Position numbers and translations under genes: made by a program. From CAXTKD01 sp964244885 (GTDB lineage Bacteria; Pseudomonadota; Alphaproteobacteria; Sphingomonadales; Sphingomonadaceae), in contig CAXTKD010000015.1 in NCBI GenBank assembly GCA_964244885.1, positions 1-64,000 of the forward strand: a stretch of DNA of 64,000 nt, given 5' to 3'. Positions 7,097 to 16,192 of this stretch are shown here, piece by piece; within the stretch, counting starts at the first letter, position 1, and every line of letters begins with the position of its first letter. Below the pieces are notes generated by a model, which was given only the letters and a program-made list of their open reading frames with translations, did no database searches and was not told the DNA's origin.

Positions 7097-8443
7097 ATGT
7101 TGACCAGCAGCGCGGCGATCGACCGCCTTTCCCATGCCATCGACCAGGCGACGCGCCTCGGCGCCGACGCCGCCGATGCGATATATGTCGGCGACGGTTC
7201 GACCAGCATCCAGGTCCGCCTGGGCGCGCTCGAGGACATCGGCCGCTCGGAGGGCGAGGAGATCGGCATCCGGCTATTCGCCGGCAGCCGCTCGGCGAGC
7301 GTCTCGACCTCCGACCTGTCTCCGCAGGCGCTCACCACCGCGGTCGAGCGGGCGCTGGCGATGGCGCGCGAGGCGCCGGAGGATCCCTATGCCGGTCTCG
7401 CGCCGCCCGAACTGCTGGCCAAGGGCGCACAGGCCGATTTCGACGTCGACGATCCATTCGAGATTTCCGCCGAGGCGCTGAAGGCGCGCGCGCTGGAGGC
7501 CGAGGATCACGCCCGCGCGGTCAAGGGCGTCACCAATTCCGAAGGCGGATCGGCGAGCGCGGGGCGGGCGACGATCGCGCTCGTCACCTCGGCGGGTTTC
7601 GCGGGCGGCTATTCGACCTCGTCCCACGGCATCTCGGCCAGCGTCATCGCGGGCGAGGAGTCGGGCATGCAGCGCGACTACGCCTATCACAGCGCGCGCT
7701 GGTTCGAGGATCTCAACTCGCCGGAGGCGGTCGGCAGGCGCGCCGGCGAGCGCGCGGTGGCGCGACTCAACCCGCGCAAGCTGGAGACGGCCGCGATGCC
7801 GATCGTCTTCGATCCCCGGGTTTCGAACGGCATAATCGGCCACCTGATCGGCGCGATCACCGGCAGCGCGATCGCGCGCAAGACGAGCTTCCTGCTCGAC
7901 GCGCTCGGCACGCAGGTGTTCGCGCCGGGCATCACCATCGTCGACGATCCGCATCGGCGGCGCGGCCTCCGCTCGCGGCCGTTCGACGGCGAGGGTCTTC
8001 CGACCCGCGAAACCGCCATCGTCGAGGATGGCATCCTGACGACATGGCTGATCGAAAGCGCCTCCGCCCGCCAATTGGGCCTGAAGCCGACCGGCCACGC
8101 TTCGCGCGGCACTGGCGGGCCGCCGGGCGCCGGGCCGACCAACCTGCATCTCGCGGCCGGCACGCTGTCACCCGCCGCGCTGATCGCCGACATCAAGACC
8201 GGGCTTTATGTGACCGAGGTGATCGGTCAGGGCGTCAACAGCGTCACCGGCGACTACAGCCGCGGCGCGGCGGGCTTCCTGATCGAGAACGGCCAGATCG
8301 GCCCAGCCGTCGCCGAAGTGACGATCGCCGGAAACCTGAAGGACATGTTCCGCGCCCTGACCCCCGCCGACGACCTCGTCTTCCGTCACGCCAGCAACGC
8401 GCCGACGGTGCGCATCGACGGAATGACGCTCGCGGGTGCGTAG
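7097..8443 (+). CDS. pmbA: PmbA/TldE-family metalloprotease component
   Basis: This 448-residue member of the TldD/PmbA family is known in other bacteria for TldDE-type peptide maturation and CcdA antitoxin processing. Family features include GRSEGEEIGIRLFAGSRSAS near the N terminus, the central GFAGGYSTSSHGISAS, and the C-terminal GVNSVTGDYSRGAAGFLIENG with GNLKDMFRAL. It begins 9 nt after ubiA. No tldD is in the window. Only TldD carries the HExxxH zinc site in the known pair, and it is absent here as expected. Confidence 0.92.
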   Translation: MLTSSAAIDRLSHAIDQATRLGADAADAIYVGDGSTSIQVRLGALEDIGRSEGEEIGIRLFAGSRSASVSTSDLSPQALTTAVERALAMAREAPEDPYAGLAPPELLAKGAQADFDVDDPFEISAEALKARALEAEDHARAVKGVTNSEGGSASAGRATIALVTSAGFAGGYSTSSHGISASVIAGEESGMQRDYAYHSARWFEDLNSPEAVGRRAGERAVARLNPRKLETAAMPIVFDPRVSNGIIGHLIGAITGSAIARKTSFLLDALGTQVFAPGITIVDDPHRRRGLRSRPFDGEGLPTRETAIVEDGILTTWLIESASARQLGLKPTGHASRGTGGPPGAGPTNLHLAAGTLSPAALIADIKTGLYVTEVIGQGVNSVTGDYSRGAAGFLIENGQIGPAVAEVTIAGNLKDMFRALTPADDLVFRHASNAPTVRIDGMTLAGA

Positions 8444-8460
8444 CCTGACCAGCACCATGA

Positions 8461-8579
8461 CGCTCCCCTCCCCCAGGGGGAGGGGCTGGGGGTGGGTCGA
8501 GCCGATGCCGGACGCCCGGCGTTACGCGGGGCGCAAGAACCCACCCCTTCCCCTCCCCCTGGGGGAGGGGATTTGAGCG
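8461..8579. repeat. Family A paired palindrome (locus A3)
   Basis: Outer hairpins CCCCTCCCCCAGGGGGAGGGG and its inverted partner are followed inward by CTGGGGGTGGG arms around a spacer of about 43 bp. Flanks mirror each other (CGCTCCCC and GGGGATTTGAGCG). It lies between pmbA and the cysQ-like gene and ends 2 bp before that ATG. Confidence 0.88.
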
Positions 8580-8581
8580 TG

Positions 8582-9391
8582 ATGGATGATCGAACTCTCA
8601 TCGCCGACGCCGCGCGCGAGGCGGGCGCGGTGGCGCTGAGCTATTTCGGGCGCAAGGTCGCGGTCTGGGACAAAGGCCAGAACAACCCGGTCTGCGAGGC
8701 CGACCTCGCGATCGACAAGCTGCTGAAGGAGCGCCTGCTGCACGCCCGCCCCGACTACGGCTGGCTGTCGGAGGAGACCGCCGACGACCCGGCGCGGCTG
8801 GCGTGCCGGCGGGTGTGGGTGGTCGACCCGATCGACGGCACGCGCGATTTCATTCGCGACCGGACTGGCTTCGCCGTGTCGATCGCGCTTGTCGAGGATG
8901 GCCAGCCTGTGCTGGCGGCGCTCTGCGCCCCGGCGCGCGGGCAGCTGTTCCTCGCCAGGGTGGGCCAAGGCGCGACGCTCAATGGCAAGGCGCTCGAGGT
9001 TTCGGGCTGTTCGTCGGTCACGGGCTGCCGGATTCCAGCGGACATCTCGACCGTCACCGCGCGCTTCTGGCCCGAGCCGTGGGAGGCGGAGGCGGTCGAG
9101 AAGCCCAACGGCCTCGCGCTCCGCATCGCCAAGATCGCGGCACAGGAGGCAGATGTCTTCTTCGAGGGCCGGCCGATGGGCGAGTGGGACATCGCCGCCG
9201 CCGCGCTGATCCTGAGCGAGTCGGGCGGAAAAATCACCGATCGCGAAGGCCGCCCGCTCGCTTTCAACAAGCCCGATCCCAAGCTGCGCGGCGTCGTCGC
9301 CACGGTGCCAGCGCTGCACGGCGAGGTGGTGCGGCGCGTCGGCCTCGGCATCGCGGCGCTCAACGCGCTGCGGCGAAAGGGCTCGAGATGA
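8582..9391 (+). CDS. cysQ: CysQ-like 3'(2'),5'-bisphosphate nucleotidase / inositol monophosphatase family
   Basis: This 269-residue Mg-dependent phosphatase of the inositol monophosphatase family contains the metal sites WLSEET and VVDPIDGTRDFI, and the C-terminal GEWDIAAAALILSESGG. The likely role is removal of 3'-phosphoadenosine phosphate from sulfate assimilation, although IMPase or histidinol-phosphate phosphatase activity cannot be excluded. The ATG at 8582 was chosen because the upstream in-frame codons are translated repeat A3. Its stop overlaps the next start by ATGA. Confidence 0.85.
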   Translation: MDDRTLIADAAREAGAVALSYFGRKVAVWDKGQNNPVCEADLAIDKLLKERLLHARPDYGWLSEETADDPARLACRRVWVVDPIDGTRDFIRDRTGFAVSIALVEDGQPVLAALCAPARGQLFLARVGQGATLNGKALEVSGCSSVTGCRIPADISTVTARFWPEPWEAEAVEKPNGLALRIAKIAAQEADVFFEGRPMGEWDIAAAALILSESGGKITDREGRPLAFNKPDPKLRGVVATVPALHGEVVRRVGLGIAALNALRRKGSR

Positions 9392-9990
9392 CGACCCGGA
9401 CCTTGTTCGTGACGAGGCTCTACGAGGGCGCGCTCGACGACCCGGCGCTAGTCGCCGAGCTGGAGCACAGCTGCCGGTCGCTGGCGCGCGACGACGGCGC
9501 CGGGCGCGGCTGGTGCAAGGCGAATGCCTATCCGGGCTACACGTCCTACGCCTCGCTCAACGACCTGCCGTCGCGCGACCCGGCGTTCAAGGCGCTCCGC
9601 CGCAAGCTCGACGCGCACGTCCGGCGCTTCGCCGAGGAGAGCTTCTTCGATCTCGGCGGCCGCAAGCTCAAGCTCGACAGCCTTTGGGTCAACGTCCTGA
9701 AGGGCGGCGGCGCGCACAGCGGGCATATTCACCCGCACAGCGCCGTCTCGGGCACGGTCTACATCGTCGTGCCGCCAGGCGCCGGGGGGCTGAAGCTGGA
9801 AGACCCCCGCCTGCCGCTGATGATGGCCGCTCCCGCGCGGCGCGCCGATGCGCCCGAGGACACGCGGACGTTCGTCTACGCCGAGCCTAAGCCCGGAACG
9901 GTGCTGCTGTGGGAGAGCTGGCTGCGGCACGAAGTGCCGGCGGGGAGCAGCAAGGCCGAGCGGATCAGCATCAGCTTCAATTACCGCTAA
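9388..9990 (+). CDS. 2OG-Fe(II) oxygenase family protein (TIGR02466-like)
   Basis: This 200-residue protein is translationally coupled to the phosphatase gene (ATGA overlap). It has SLWVNVLKGGGAHSGHIHPH, SGTVYIVVPPGAGGLKLEDP and a distal LRHEVPAG, which match the double-stranded beta-helix iron site of a conserved family of putative 2-oxoglutarate oxygenases. The substrate is unknown. Coupling to a CysQ-like phosphatase is notable but gives no firm function. Confidence 0.72.
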   Translation: MTTRTLFVTRLYEGALDDPALVAELEHSCRSLARDDGAGRGWCKANAYPGYTSYASLNDLPSRDPAFKALRRKLDAHVRRFAEESFFDLGGRKLKLDSLWVNVLKGGGAHSGHIHPHSAVSGTVYIVVPPGAGGLKLEDPRLPLMMAAPARRADAPEDTRTFVYAEPKPGTVLLWESWLRHEVPAGSSKAERISISFNYR

Positions 9991-10001
9991 CCCCCAAAGT
10001 T

Positions 10002-10120
10002 AAAATCCCCTCCCCTGCAGGGGAGGGGTAGGGGTGGGGTGAAGAGCTGGGCGATAGATTCAGCGTTCCTGCACCACGTCTCTCCCCACCCCTACCCCTC
10101 CCCGCTGGGGAGGGGATTTT
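10002..10120. repeat. Family A paired palindrome (locus A4)
   Basis: The layout is as in A1: outer hairpins AAAATCCCCTCCCC and its partner, inner TAGGGGTGGGG arms, and a spacer with AGAGCTGGGCG that is shared with A1. It lies between convergent genes (2OG oxygenase and CoA-binding protein) and could end transcription in both directions. Confidence 0.9.
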
Positions 10121-10134
10121 GATTTTTGGAGGGG

Positions 10135-10575
10135 TTAATCGCCGCGCGGCTCCACGGGCGGAATCCTCAGCCGCGCCAGTTCGATCTTAGGGCAATGGTC
10201 CATCACCACCTTGAGCCCCGCCGCCTCGGCCCGCGCCGCGGCCTCCTCGTTCACCACACCGAGCTGCATCCACACCGCCTTGGCGCCCACAGCGATCGCC
10301 TCGTCGACCACCGCGCCCGCGTCGGCGGAGTTGCGGAAGATGTCCACCATGTCGATGGGCTCGCCGATCTGCGACAGCTCGCGCCAGACATATTCGCCGT
10401 GGACATGCTCGCCGGTGATCCGAGGGTTGACCGGGAACACCCGGTAACCGTGATGCTGGAGCGCCGCCATCACGCCGTAGCTCGCGCGGTCGGGCCGATC
10501 GGAGGCGCCGACCAGCGCGATCGTGCGGGTCTCGGTGAGCAGCTGGCGGATGTCGTCGGGCGATGTGAGCGGCAT
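10135..10575 (-). CDS. CoA-binding domain protein (YccU-like)
   Basis: This 146-residue single-domain protein has the succinyl-CoA-synthetase-type CoA-binding fold: TRTIALVGASDRPDRASYGV, YRVFPVNPRITGE, DMVDIFRNS and a terminal MDHCPKIE. The family is widespread, and its cellular role is not established. It is followed (downstream, leftward) by repeat A4 and preceded by the Mrp gene 18 nt upstream, so the two are probably in one operon. Confidence 0.85.
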   Translation of the reverse strand: MPLTSPDDIRQLLTETRTIALVGASDRPDRASYGVMAALQHHGYRVFPVNPRITGEHVHGEYVWRELSQIGEPIDMVDIFRNSADAGAVVDEAIAVGAKAVWMQLGVVNEEAAARAEAAGLKVVMDHCPKIELARLRIPPVEPRGD

Positions 10576-10592
10576 GATTGGTCTCCTGACCG

Positions 10593-11564
10593 CTAGATAC
10601 GCAGCGCCTCGGCAACGCGTTCCGCGAGCGCCACATATGGCCCGCCATTCACCCCGAGCGCGGGCGGCTCGCCGGCGTCCGAGGCCTCGCGGATCGCCAT
10701 GCGAAGCGGGATACTACCGAGGAACGGCACGCCGAGCGCCTCCGCCTCGTCGTGTGCGCCGCCATGGCCGAAGATGTCCGAACGCTTTCCGCAGTGCGGG
10801 CAGTCGAACCAGCTCATGTTCTCGACGATTCCGAGGACGGGGATTTTGACCTCCCCGAACATCGCGATGGCGCGGCGGGCGTCGATCAGCGCGAGGTCCT
10901 GCGGGGTCGAGACGACGATCGCGCCGACGGGCTTCATCTTCTGCGCCATCGTCAGCTGGATGTCGCCGGTGCCGGGCGGCAGGTCGGCGATCATCAGGTC
11001 CAGATCGCCCCAGTCGGCCTGGTCGACCATCTGGGTGAGCGCCGAGGCGGCCATCGGCCCGCGCCAGACGACGGCGCGGCCGGGGTCCATCATCATGCCC
11101 ATCGACAGCGCCTTCACCCCGAACGCCTCCTCGGGCTGGATGCGGTTCTCGATCAGCTGCGCGCGGTTCGAGATGCCGAGGAGAGTCGGCACCGACGGTC
11201 CGTAAATGTCGGCGTCAAGCAGCCCGATGCGCCGCCCGAGCGCCGCGAGCGCCACCGCGAGGTTGGCGGCGACGGTCGACTTGCCGACTCCACCCTTGCC
11301 GCTGGCGATGGCGAGGATCTTGAGCGGCGGCTTCGCTGGCGCCTCGGGCGGGGCGCTGCCGCGCTCGGCGGTCAGGATCGGGCGGACCTCGCGCGCGCCG
11401 GCAGACTTCGCCGCGGTCTCGACAGCTTTCTGCAATGCCTCGGCCTCGGCGCGGCCCATGCCGTCGACCGCGAGCACCAGCCCGGCGACACCGTCGCGCA
11501 CGGTGATTCCGCTCGCGCGGCCAGCGGCGGCGGCCTTGATTGCCGCTTCGATCTCGTCACTCAT
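10593..11564 (-). CDS. apbC: Mrp/ApbC iron-sulfur cluster carrier ATPase
   Basis: This 323-residue P-loop NTPase delivers Fe-S clusters. It has the N-terminal MIP18-like part, then the deviant Walker A IASGKGGVGKSTVAANL, DLPPGTGDIQLT, and the cluster-binding CPHC in ENMSWFDCPHCGK. MSDEIEAA at 11564 is preferred because GAGGG lies seven bases upstream; an ATG two codons earlier (11570) is possible. It is divergent from hflK with about 75 bp between. Confidence 0.93.
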   Translation of the reverse strand: MSDEIEAAIKAAAAGRASGITVRDGVAGLVLAVDGMGRAEAEALQKAVETAAKSAGAREVRPILTAERGSAPPEAPAKPPLKILAIASGKGGVGKSTVAANLAVALAALGRRIGLLDADIYGPSVPTLLGISNRAQLIENRIQPEEAFGVKALSMGMMMDPGRAVVWRGPMAASALTQMVDQADWGDLDLMIADLPPGTGDIQLTMAQKMKPVGAIVVSTPQDLALIDARRAIAMFGEVKIPVLGIVENMSWFDCPHCGKRSDIFGHGGAHDEAEALGVPFLGSIPLRMAIREASDAGEPPALGVNGGPYVALAERVAEALRI

Positions 11565-11639
11565 CGCCATGCCCTCGCAATCGCCCGGTGTGCTACGTAT
11601 ATAGGGCGGCAGCTGCAACGCAGGACAAGTATCCACTCG

Positions 11640-12671
11640 ATGCCATGGCAAAATAACGACTCGGGCGGCAACGGCGGCCCATGGGGCAGCGGCAGCGGCG
11701 GCCCACGCAATCCCTGGGGCAGCGGCCCGCAGCGCGGCGGAAGCGGCGGCGGCAAGGGCCCCGACTTCGACGAGTTCATCCGGCGCAGCCAGGAGCGGCT
11801 TCGCTCCGGCCTGCAGAACGGCGGCAACGGTCGCGCCCCGATCGCCTACGCGATCGGCGGCGTGCTGCTGCTCTGGGTCGGCGTCACCTCGACCTACCGT
11901 GTCGATGCGCAGGAGCGCGGCGTGGTGACGCGCTTCGGCCGCTACGTCGAGACGACCGGGCCGGGCCTGCACTTCAAGCTGCCCGCGCCGATCGACAGCG
12001 TCGTCAAGCCCAAGGTCGAGCAGGTCAACTCGGTCGACATCGGCTCGACCGATGGCGACGCCGAGAACCTGATGCTGACCGGCGACCAGAACATCATCGA
12101 CATCGCCTATGCGGTGCGCTGGAAGATCAAGGACCCCGAGCTTTATCTCTACGAGCTCGCCGAGCCCGAGGCCACGATCAAGGAGGTCGCCGAATCGGCG
12201 ATGCGCGCCGAGATCGCGCGCGCCTCGCTGAACGACGCGGTCGGCCCGCAGCGCGCCCAGATCGCCGACCAGGTGCGAGTCCGCATGCAGGAGCTGCTCG
12301 ACAGCTACCGCGGCGGCATCGAGGTGCTCGGCGTCGACATCAAGCAGGCCGACCCGCCAAGCGCGGTCGACGATGCGTTCAAGGACGTGTCGGCGGCGCA
12401 GCAGGAGGCGCAGGGCTATCTCAACAACGCCCGCGCCTATTCGCAGGAGCTGACGGCGCGCGCGCAGGGCGAGGCGGCGCTCTTCGACGCGGTCTACGCC
12501 CAATACAAGCTGGCGCCCGAGGTGACTCGCAAGCGCATCTACCTCGAAACCATGGAGGACGTGCTGAAGAAGGTCGACAAGACCGTCATCGAGACCGGCG
12601 GCGTCCAGACCTACCTTCCCCTCCCCGAGCTGCAGCGCCGCGCCCGCGCCGCCGCCGCCCCGGCAAAGTAA
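11640..12671 (+). CDS. hflK: FtsH protease modulator HflK
   Basis: This 343-residue membrane-anchored SPFH protein forms the HflKC complex that restrains FtsH. The N terminus is Gly-rich (NDSGGNGGPWGSGSGG), followed by one helix (IAYAIGGVLLLWVGVTSTY) and the SPFH domain (VVTRFGRYVETTGPGLHFK). It ends in an Ala-rich tail. The start MPWQNND at 11640 was chosen over the long upstream reading frame, which runs antisense to apbC. It is followed after 10 nt by hflC. Confidence 0.94.
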   Translation: MPWQNNDSGGNGGPWGSGSGGPRNPWGSGPQRGGSGGGKGPDFDEFIRRSQERLRSGLQNGGNGRAPIAYAIGGVLLLWVGVTSTYRVDAQERGVVTRFGRYVETTGPGLHFKLPAPIDSVVKPKVEQVNSVDIGSTDGDAENLMLTGDQNIIDIAYAVRWKIKDPELYLYELAEPEATIKEVAESAMRAEIARASLNDAVGPQRAQIADQVRVRMQELLDSYRGGIEVLGVDIKQADPPSAVDDAFKDVSAAQQEAQGYLNNARAYSQELTARAQGEAALFDAVYAQYKLAPEVTRKRIYLETMEDVLKKVDKTVIETGGVQTYLPLPELQRRARAAAAPAK

Positions 12672-12681
12672 GGAGCGACCG

Positions 12682-13521
12682 ATGACCAGCCGCTCCCCCT
12701 TCCTGTGGATCGCCGGCGCGTTCGCGCTATTGCTCGTGCTGTCGACCGCGCTGTTCCGCGTTCCCGAGACGGGCCAGGCGATCGTCGTCCGGCTCGGCAA
12801 GCCCAACCGCATCGTCAACGCCTATGACGCGCGCGAGGCGTTCGGGCGCACTGGCGCGGGCCTGAGCCTCAAGGTACCGTTCATCGAGAACGTCGTCTAT
12901 GTCGACAAGCGCGTCATGGACCTCGACATGCAGGCGCAGACCGTGCTGTCGACCGACCAGCTCCGCCTCGTCGTCGACGCCTTCGCGCGCTTCCGCATCG
13001 TCGATCCGCTGCGCATGTACCAGACCGTCGGCAACGAGGACCGCGTGGCGGAAGCGCTGGCGCGAATCCTGTCGTCGCGAATCCGCAACGAGCTCGGCAC
13101 CCAGCCCTTCGCCGCGCTGCTGAGCCCGGAGCGTGGCCGGCTGATGGACGATATCCAGAAGAGCGTGAACGCCACCGCCAAGCGCTATGGCGCGGAGATC
13201 GTCGATGTCCGCATCAAGCGCGCCGATCTTCCGACCGGCGCGCCGCTCGATTCGGCCTACGAGCGGATGCGGACCGCGCGCCGGCAGGAGGCGCTGACGA
13301 TCCGTGCGCAGGGCGCCAAGCAGGCGCAGCTCGTTCGCGCGCAGGCCGACGCCACGGCGTCGAAGACCTACGCCGACAGCTTCGGCAAGGATCCCAACTT
13401 CTACGCCTTCTACCGCGCCATGCAGGCCTATCGGACGACCTTCGCCGACGGCAACGCCAACGTCATCCTGTCGCCCGACGACGAATTCCTGCGTGAATTC
13501 CGTGGACGGAAGGGCAACTGA
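12682..13521 (+). CDS. hflC: FtsH protease modulator HflC
   Basis: This 279-residue partner of HflK has an N-terminal anchor (LWIAGAFALLLVLSTALF), an SPFH domain with VVRLGKPNRIV and LKVPFIENVVYVDKRV, and the C-terminal YRAMQAYRTTF with FLREFRG. GGAG precedes the ATG at 12682. The order hflK-hflC followed by a Do-type protease forms a membrane protein quality-control cluster. Confidence 0.94.
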   Translation: MTSRSPFLWIAGAFALLLVLSTALFRVPETGQAIVVRLGKPNRIVNAYDAREAFGRTGAGLSLKVPFIENVVYVDKRVMDLDMQAQTVLSTDQLRLVVDAFARFRIVDPLRMYQTVGNEDRVAEALARILSSRIRNELGTQPFAALLSPERGRLMDDIQKSVNATAKRYGAEIVDVRIKRADLPTGAPLDSAYERMRTARRQEALTIRAQGAKQAQLVRAQADATASKTYADSFGKDPNFYAFYRAMQAYRTTFADGNANVILSPDDEFLREFRGRKGN

Positions 13522-13598
13522 TCACGGGCTGCGGTCGTTGGTCGCAGAAAGTCTTCGTTGCCGCACGTTCATCTTGATTGTGGCTTAAAGGCAACGAA

Positions 13599-15197
13599 AT
13601 GAGCCTCGCGCCTTTTACCAACCGGACCCTCGGGAGACTGACCAACGTGCGTATCGCCACCCTCGCCTTGACCGGATCCGCGCTCGCCATCGCCAGCGCC
13701 ATGACTCTCGCGCTGCAAACCCCCGCCGGGGCGCAGTCGCAGCCTGCGCAAAACGCGCCGTCGACGGTGCCGAGCGTCGGCCCCGGCGGAGCGCCGCGCA
13801 GCTTCGCCGACCTGACCGCCCGCCTCGCGCCCGCCGTCGTCAACGTCTCGACGACGCAGCAGGTCGAGATCAACCGCTTCCCCGGCGTCCAGCCCGGCTC
13901 GCCGCTCGAGGAGCTGTTCAAGCGCTTCCAGCAACAGCAGGGCGGCGACGACGGCCAGCCGGTGACGCGCGAGGCGACATCGCTCGGCTCGGGCTTCATC
14001 ATCGATCCGACAGGCTACATCGTCACCAACAACCACGTCGTTTCGGGCCGCGACGGCAACGATCCCGTCGACACCATTACAGTGACCTTGAGCGACCGCC
14101 GCGAGTACAAGGCGAAGCTCGTCGGCCGCGACGTGCTCGCCGACCTCGCCGTGCTCAAGATCGACGCCAAGGATCTGCCTTATGTGCGCTTCGGCGACTC
14201 GGCCAAGGCGCGCGTCGGCGACTGGGTGATCGCGATCGGCGACCCCCTCGGCCTGTCAGGCACCGTCACCGCCGGCATCATCTCGGCGCTCCACCGCAAT
14301 ATCGGCGGCCAGTACGATCGCTACATCCAGACCGACGCCTCGATCAACCAGGGCAACTCGGGCGGACCGCTGTTCGACCTCGACGGCAACGTCGTCGGCA
14401 TCAACACCGCGATCTACTCGCCGACCGGCGCCAACGTCGGCCTCGGCTTCGCGATTCCGGCGGAGAGCGCCAAGCCGGTCATCGACCAGCTCCGTCTCGG
14501 CGCGAAGGTCCGCCGCGGCTATCTCGGAGTCCAGATCCAGCCGCTGTCGACCGACATCGCCGCCGGCCTCGGCCTGCCCAAGGACCGGGGCGAGATCGTC
14601 GCCGACGTCACCCCCGGCGGCCCCGCCGCCCGCGCCGGCATTCGCCAGGGCGACGTCGTCGTCCGAGTCAACGGCCAGGACGTGACCGTCGACAACACGC
14701 TGTCCTACATCGTCGCCAACGCCAGGATCGGCACCACCATCCCGGTCGAGATCGTGCGCGGCGGCCGCCGCCAGACGGTTAACGTTACGCTTGCCGAGCG
14801 CCCGAGCGAAACCGCGCTCAACGGCACGCCGTCGATCGATTCGAAGGACGATGCGACGCCGCCGGCGCAGCAGCCGACCCGCAACAGCCTCGGCCTCTCG
14901 CTGCTCGCGCTGACGCCCGAGATCCGCAACCAGCTTCGCGTGCCGAGCACGACGCAGGGCGTCGTCATCGCCTTCGTCAACCCGGCGAGCGACGCGGCGC
15001 AGGAAGGCCTGCAGAAGGGCGATATCATCCTGCAGATCAATCAGGTGCCGACGACGACGCCCGCAGCCGCGGCGGCAGCCGTCGCCGCTGCCAAGGCAGC
15101 CGGCCGCGACACCGTGCTGATGCTGTTCCAGCGCGGCGCGACCCCGCCGCGCTACATCGGCATCAAGCTGATGACGCCGCCCAAGGCCAACGGCTAA
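13599..15197 (+). CDS. degP: Do-family periplasmic serine endoprotease
   Basis: This 532-residue HtrA/DegP protease has a signal-like segment (residues about 19-46, ending AGA), a trypsin-like domain with the triad His146 (VTNNHVV), Asp182 (DVLADLAVLK) and Ser254 (QGNSGGPLF), and two PDZ domains (about 300-400 and 430-530). It degrades misfolded envelope proteins. The ATG at 13599 has AAAGG upstream; an earlier in-frame TTG adds seven residues. It is 77 nt from hflC and ends in the strong terminator at 15206. Confidence 0.94.
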   Translation: MSLAPFTNRTLGRLTNVRIATLALTGSALAIASAMTLALQTPAGAQSQPAQNAPSTVPSVGPGGAPRSFADLTARLAPAVVNVSTTQQVEINRFPGVQPGSPLEELFKRFQQQQGGDDGQPVTREATSLGSGFIIDPTGYIVTNNHVVSGRDGNDPVDTITVTLSDRREYKAKLVGRDVLADLAVLKIDAKDLPYVRFGDSAKARVGDWVIAIGDPLGLSGTVTAGIISALHRNIGGQYDRYIQTDASINQGNSGGPLFDLDGNVVGINTAIYSPTGANVGLGFAIPAESAKPVIDQLRLGAKVRRGYLGVQIQPLSTDIAAGLGLPKDRGEIVADVTPGGPAARAGIRQGDVVVRVNGQDVTVDNTLSYIVANARIGTTIPVEIVRGGRRQTVNVTLAERPSETALNGTPSIDSKDDATPPAQQPTRNSLGLSLLALTPEIRNQLRVPSTTQGVVIAFVNPASDAAQEGLQKGDIILQINQVPTTTPAAAAAAVAAAKAAGRDTVLMLFQRGATPPRYIGIKLMTPPKANG

Positions 15198-15205
15198 GCG
15201 CCCCC

Positions 15206-15246
15206 AAAAAAGGGGCCGGAGGCGCACAGCCTCCGGCCCCTTTTTT
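15206..15246. terminator. Bidirectional intrinsic terminator
   Basis: A perfect 18 bp stem with a 5 nt GCACA loop is bounded by A6 and T6 (AAAAAAGGGGCCGGAGGC and its complement). It lies between the convergent ends of degP and the bamF-like gene, so it can end transcripts from both strands. Confidence 0.92.
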
Positions 15247-15261
15247 ACGTCAGCTGCCCGG

Positions 15262-15693
15262 CTAGTTCGTTCCGACGCTCGCCTGCGCGGTCGCGGCGTC
15301 CTGCGCGCCCACCGGGGCCGCGACGATGTCCTTCACCATCGCGCCCTTGTCGACGATCACCGTGCTCCGGTCGCCGGCGTTCGAGCGCGCGGTCGGGTCG
15401 CTCTTCGCGGCGCCCGCCTTGTCGAGCAGGTCCTGCTCGGCGGGGGACTTGGGCGGCGGCTTGGCGCCGGGGCCGAACAGCGCCTCGACCGCCTGGGTCT
15501 GGACGTCCGCGCCGATCGGGCGCGGCGCGCCGGGCTTCGGGGGCGCAAGCGAATAGTCGGGCGGCACGACGAGCGGCGCCTGCCGGCTGATCGCGAATTC
15601 GTCGGGCGCGCCCCTACTGCCGAACGGGCTGCTCGAGCCGCACGCCGACAATGCGAGCGCCAATGCGCAGACGCCAAAGGTTCGAAACCTCAT
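15262..15693 (-). CDS. DUF3035 lipoprotein (BamF-type)
   Basis: This 143-residue predicted lipoprotein has the signal and lipobox ALALALSACGSSSP (Cys at residue 18) and a mature N terminus with FAISRQAPLVVPPDYSLAPP, the DUF3035 signature. In alphaproteobacteria this family is linked to the BAM outer-membrane assembly complex as BamF. It starts one base after the lspA stop, and LspA is the peptidase that would process its signal. The rest is Pro/Ala-rich and probably unstructured. Confidence 0.8.
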   Translation of the reverse strand: MRFRTFGVCALALALSACGSSSPFGSRGAPDEFAISRQAPLVVPPDYSLAPPKPGAPRPIGADVQTQAVEALFGPGAKPPPKSPAEQDLLDKAGAAKSDPTARSNAGDRSTVIVDKGAMVKDIVAAPVGAQDAATAQASVGTN

Positions 15694-15694
15694 G

Positions 15695-16192
15695 TTACTC
15701 GCTTTCCTTCACTGGCTGGCGGCGCGCCATGGTGGCGCGCAGCAACAGCAGGATGACGCCCACCGTAATCGCCGCGTCGGCGACGTTGAAGACGTAAAAG
15801 TGCCGCGTCCCCCAGAAGAAGTGGAGGAAGTCGATGACATAGCCGAAGCGGACGCGATCGAGAATGTTGCCGAGCGCCCCGCCGAGCACCAGCCCGAGCG
15901 CGATCACGTCAACCTTGTTGCTCTCGCGCCGGAGCCAGACCGCGACGGCGGCGGCGATCGCGGCGGTGAGCAGCACGATCAGCCACCGCCCGGCGCCCTC
16001 GGTGCCGTTCAGCATGCCCATCGAGACGCCGCGATTCTCGACCCAGGTCAGGCTGAACACCGGCAGCACGGGGATGTCGCCCATCTCCTGAAGGCGGACG
16101 CTCTTCAGGATCCACAGCTTCGACAGCTGGTCGAGGACGAAAACGACCGCCGCGATCCAATAGCCGCGGCGAGCGAGTGCGGGGTCAACCAT
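15695..16192 (-). CDS. lspA: Lipoprotein signal peptidase (signal peptidase II)
   Basis: This 165-residue inner-membrane aspartic peptidase cleaves prolipoprotein signals. The catalytic Asp residues lie in RFGYVIDFL and FNVADAAITVG; GNILDRVRFG and VENRGVSMGM are also diagnostic. Four hydrophobic helices are visible. It overlaps the end of ileS by 8 nt, the classic ileS-lspA arrangement, and is followed by the lipoprotein gene. Confidence 0.95.
   Translation of the reverse strand: MVDPALARRGYWIAAVVFVLDQLSKLWILKSVRLQEMGDIPVLPVFSLTWVENRGVSMGMLNGTEGAGRWLIVLLTAAIAAAVAVWLRRESNKVDVIALGLVLGGALGNILDRVRFGYVIDFLHFFWGTRHFYVFNVADAAITVGVILLLLRATMARRQPVKESE

Noticed and set aside
10002..10120. CRISPR-like repeat array from CCCCTCCCC motifs
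   Set aside because: Only two inverted arms per locus, no regular direct repeats and no unique spacer series.
10593..12818. 741-codon minus-strand frame joining apbC to a long upstream part
   Set aside because: Only the apbC part matches a family; the upstream part is the shadow of hflK.
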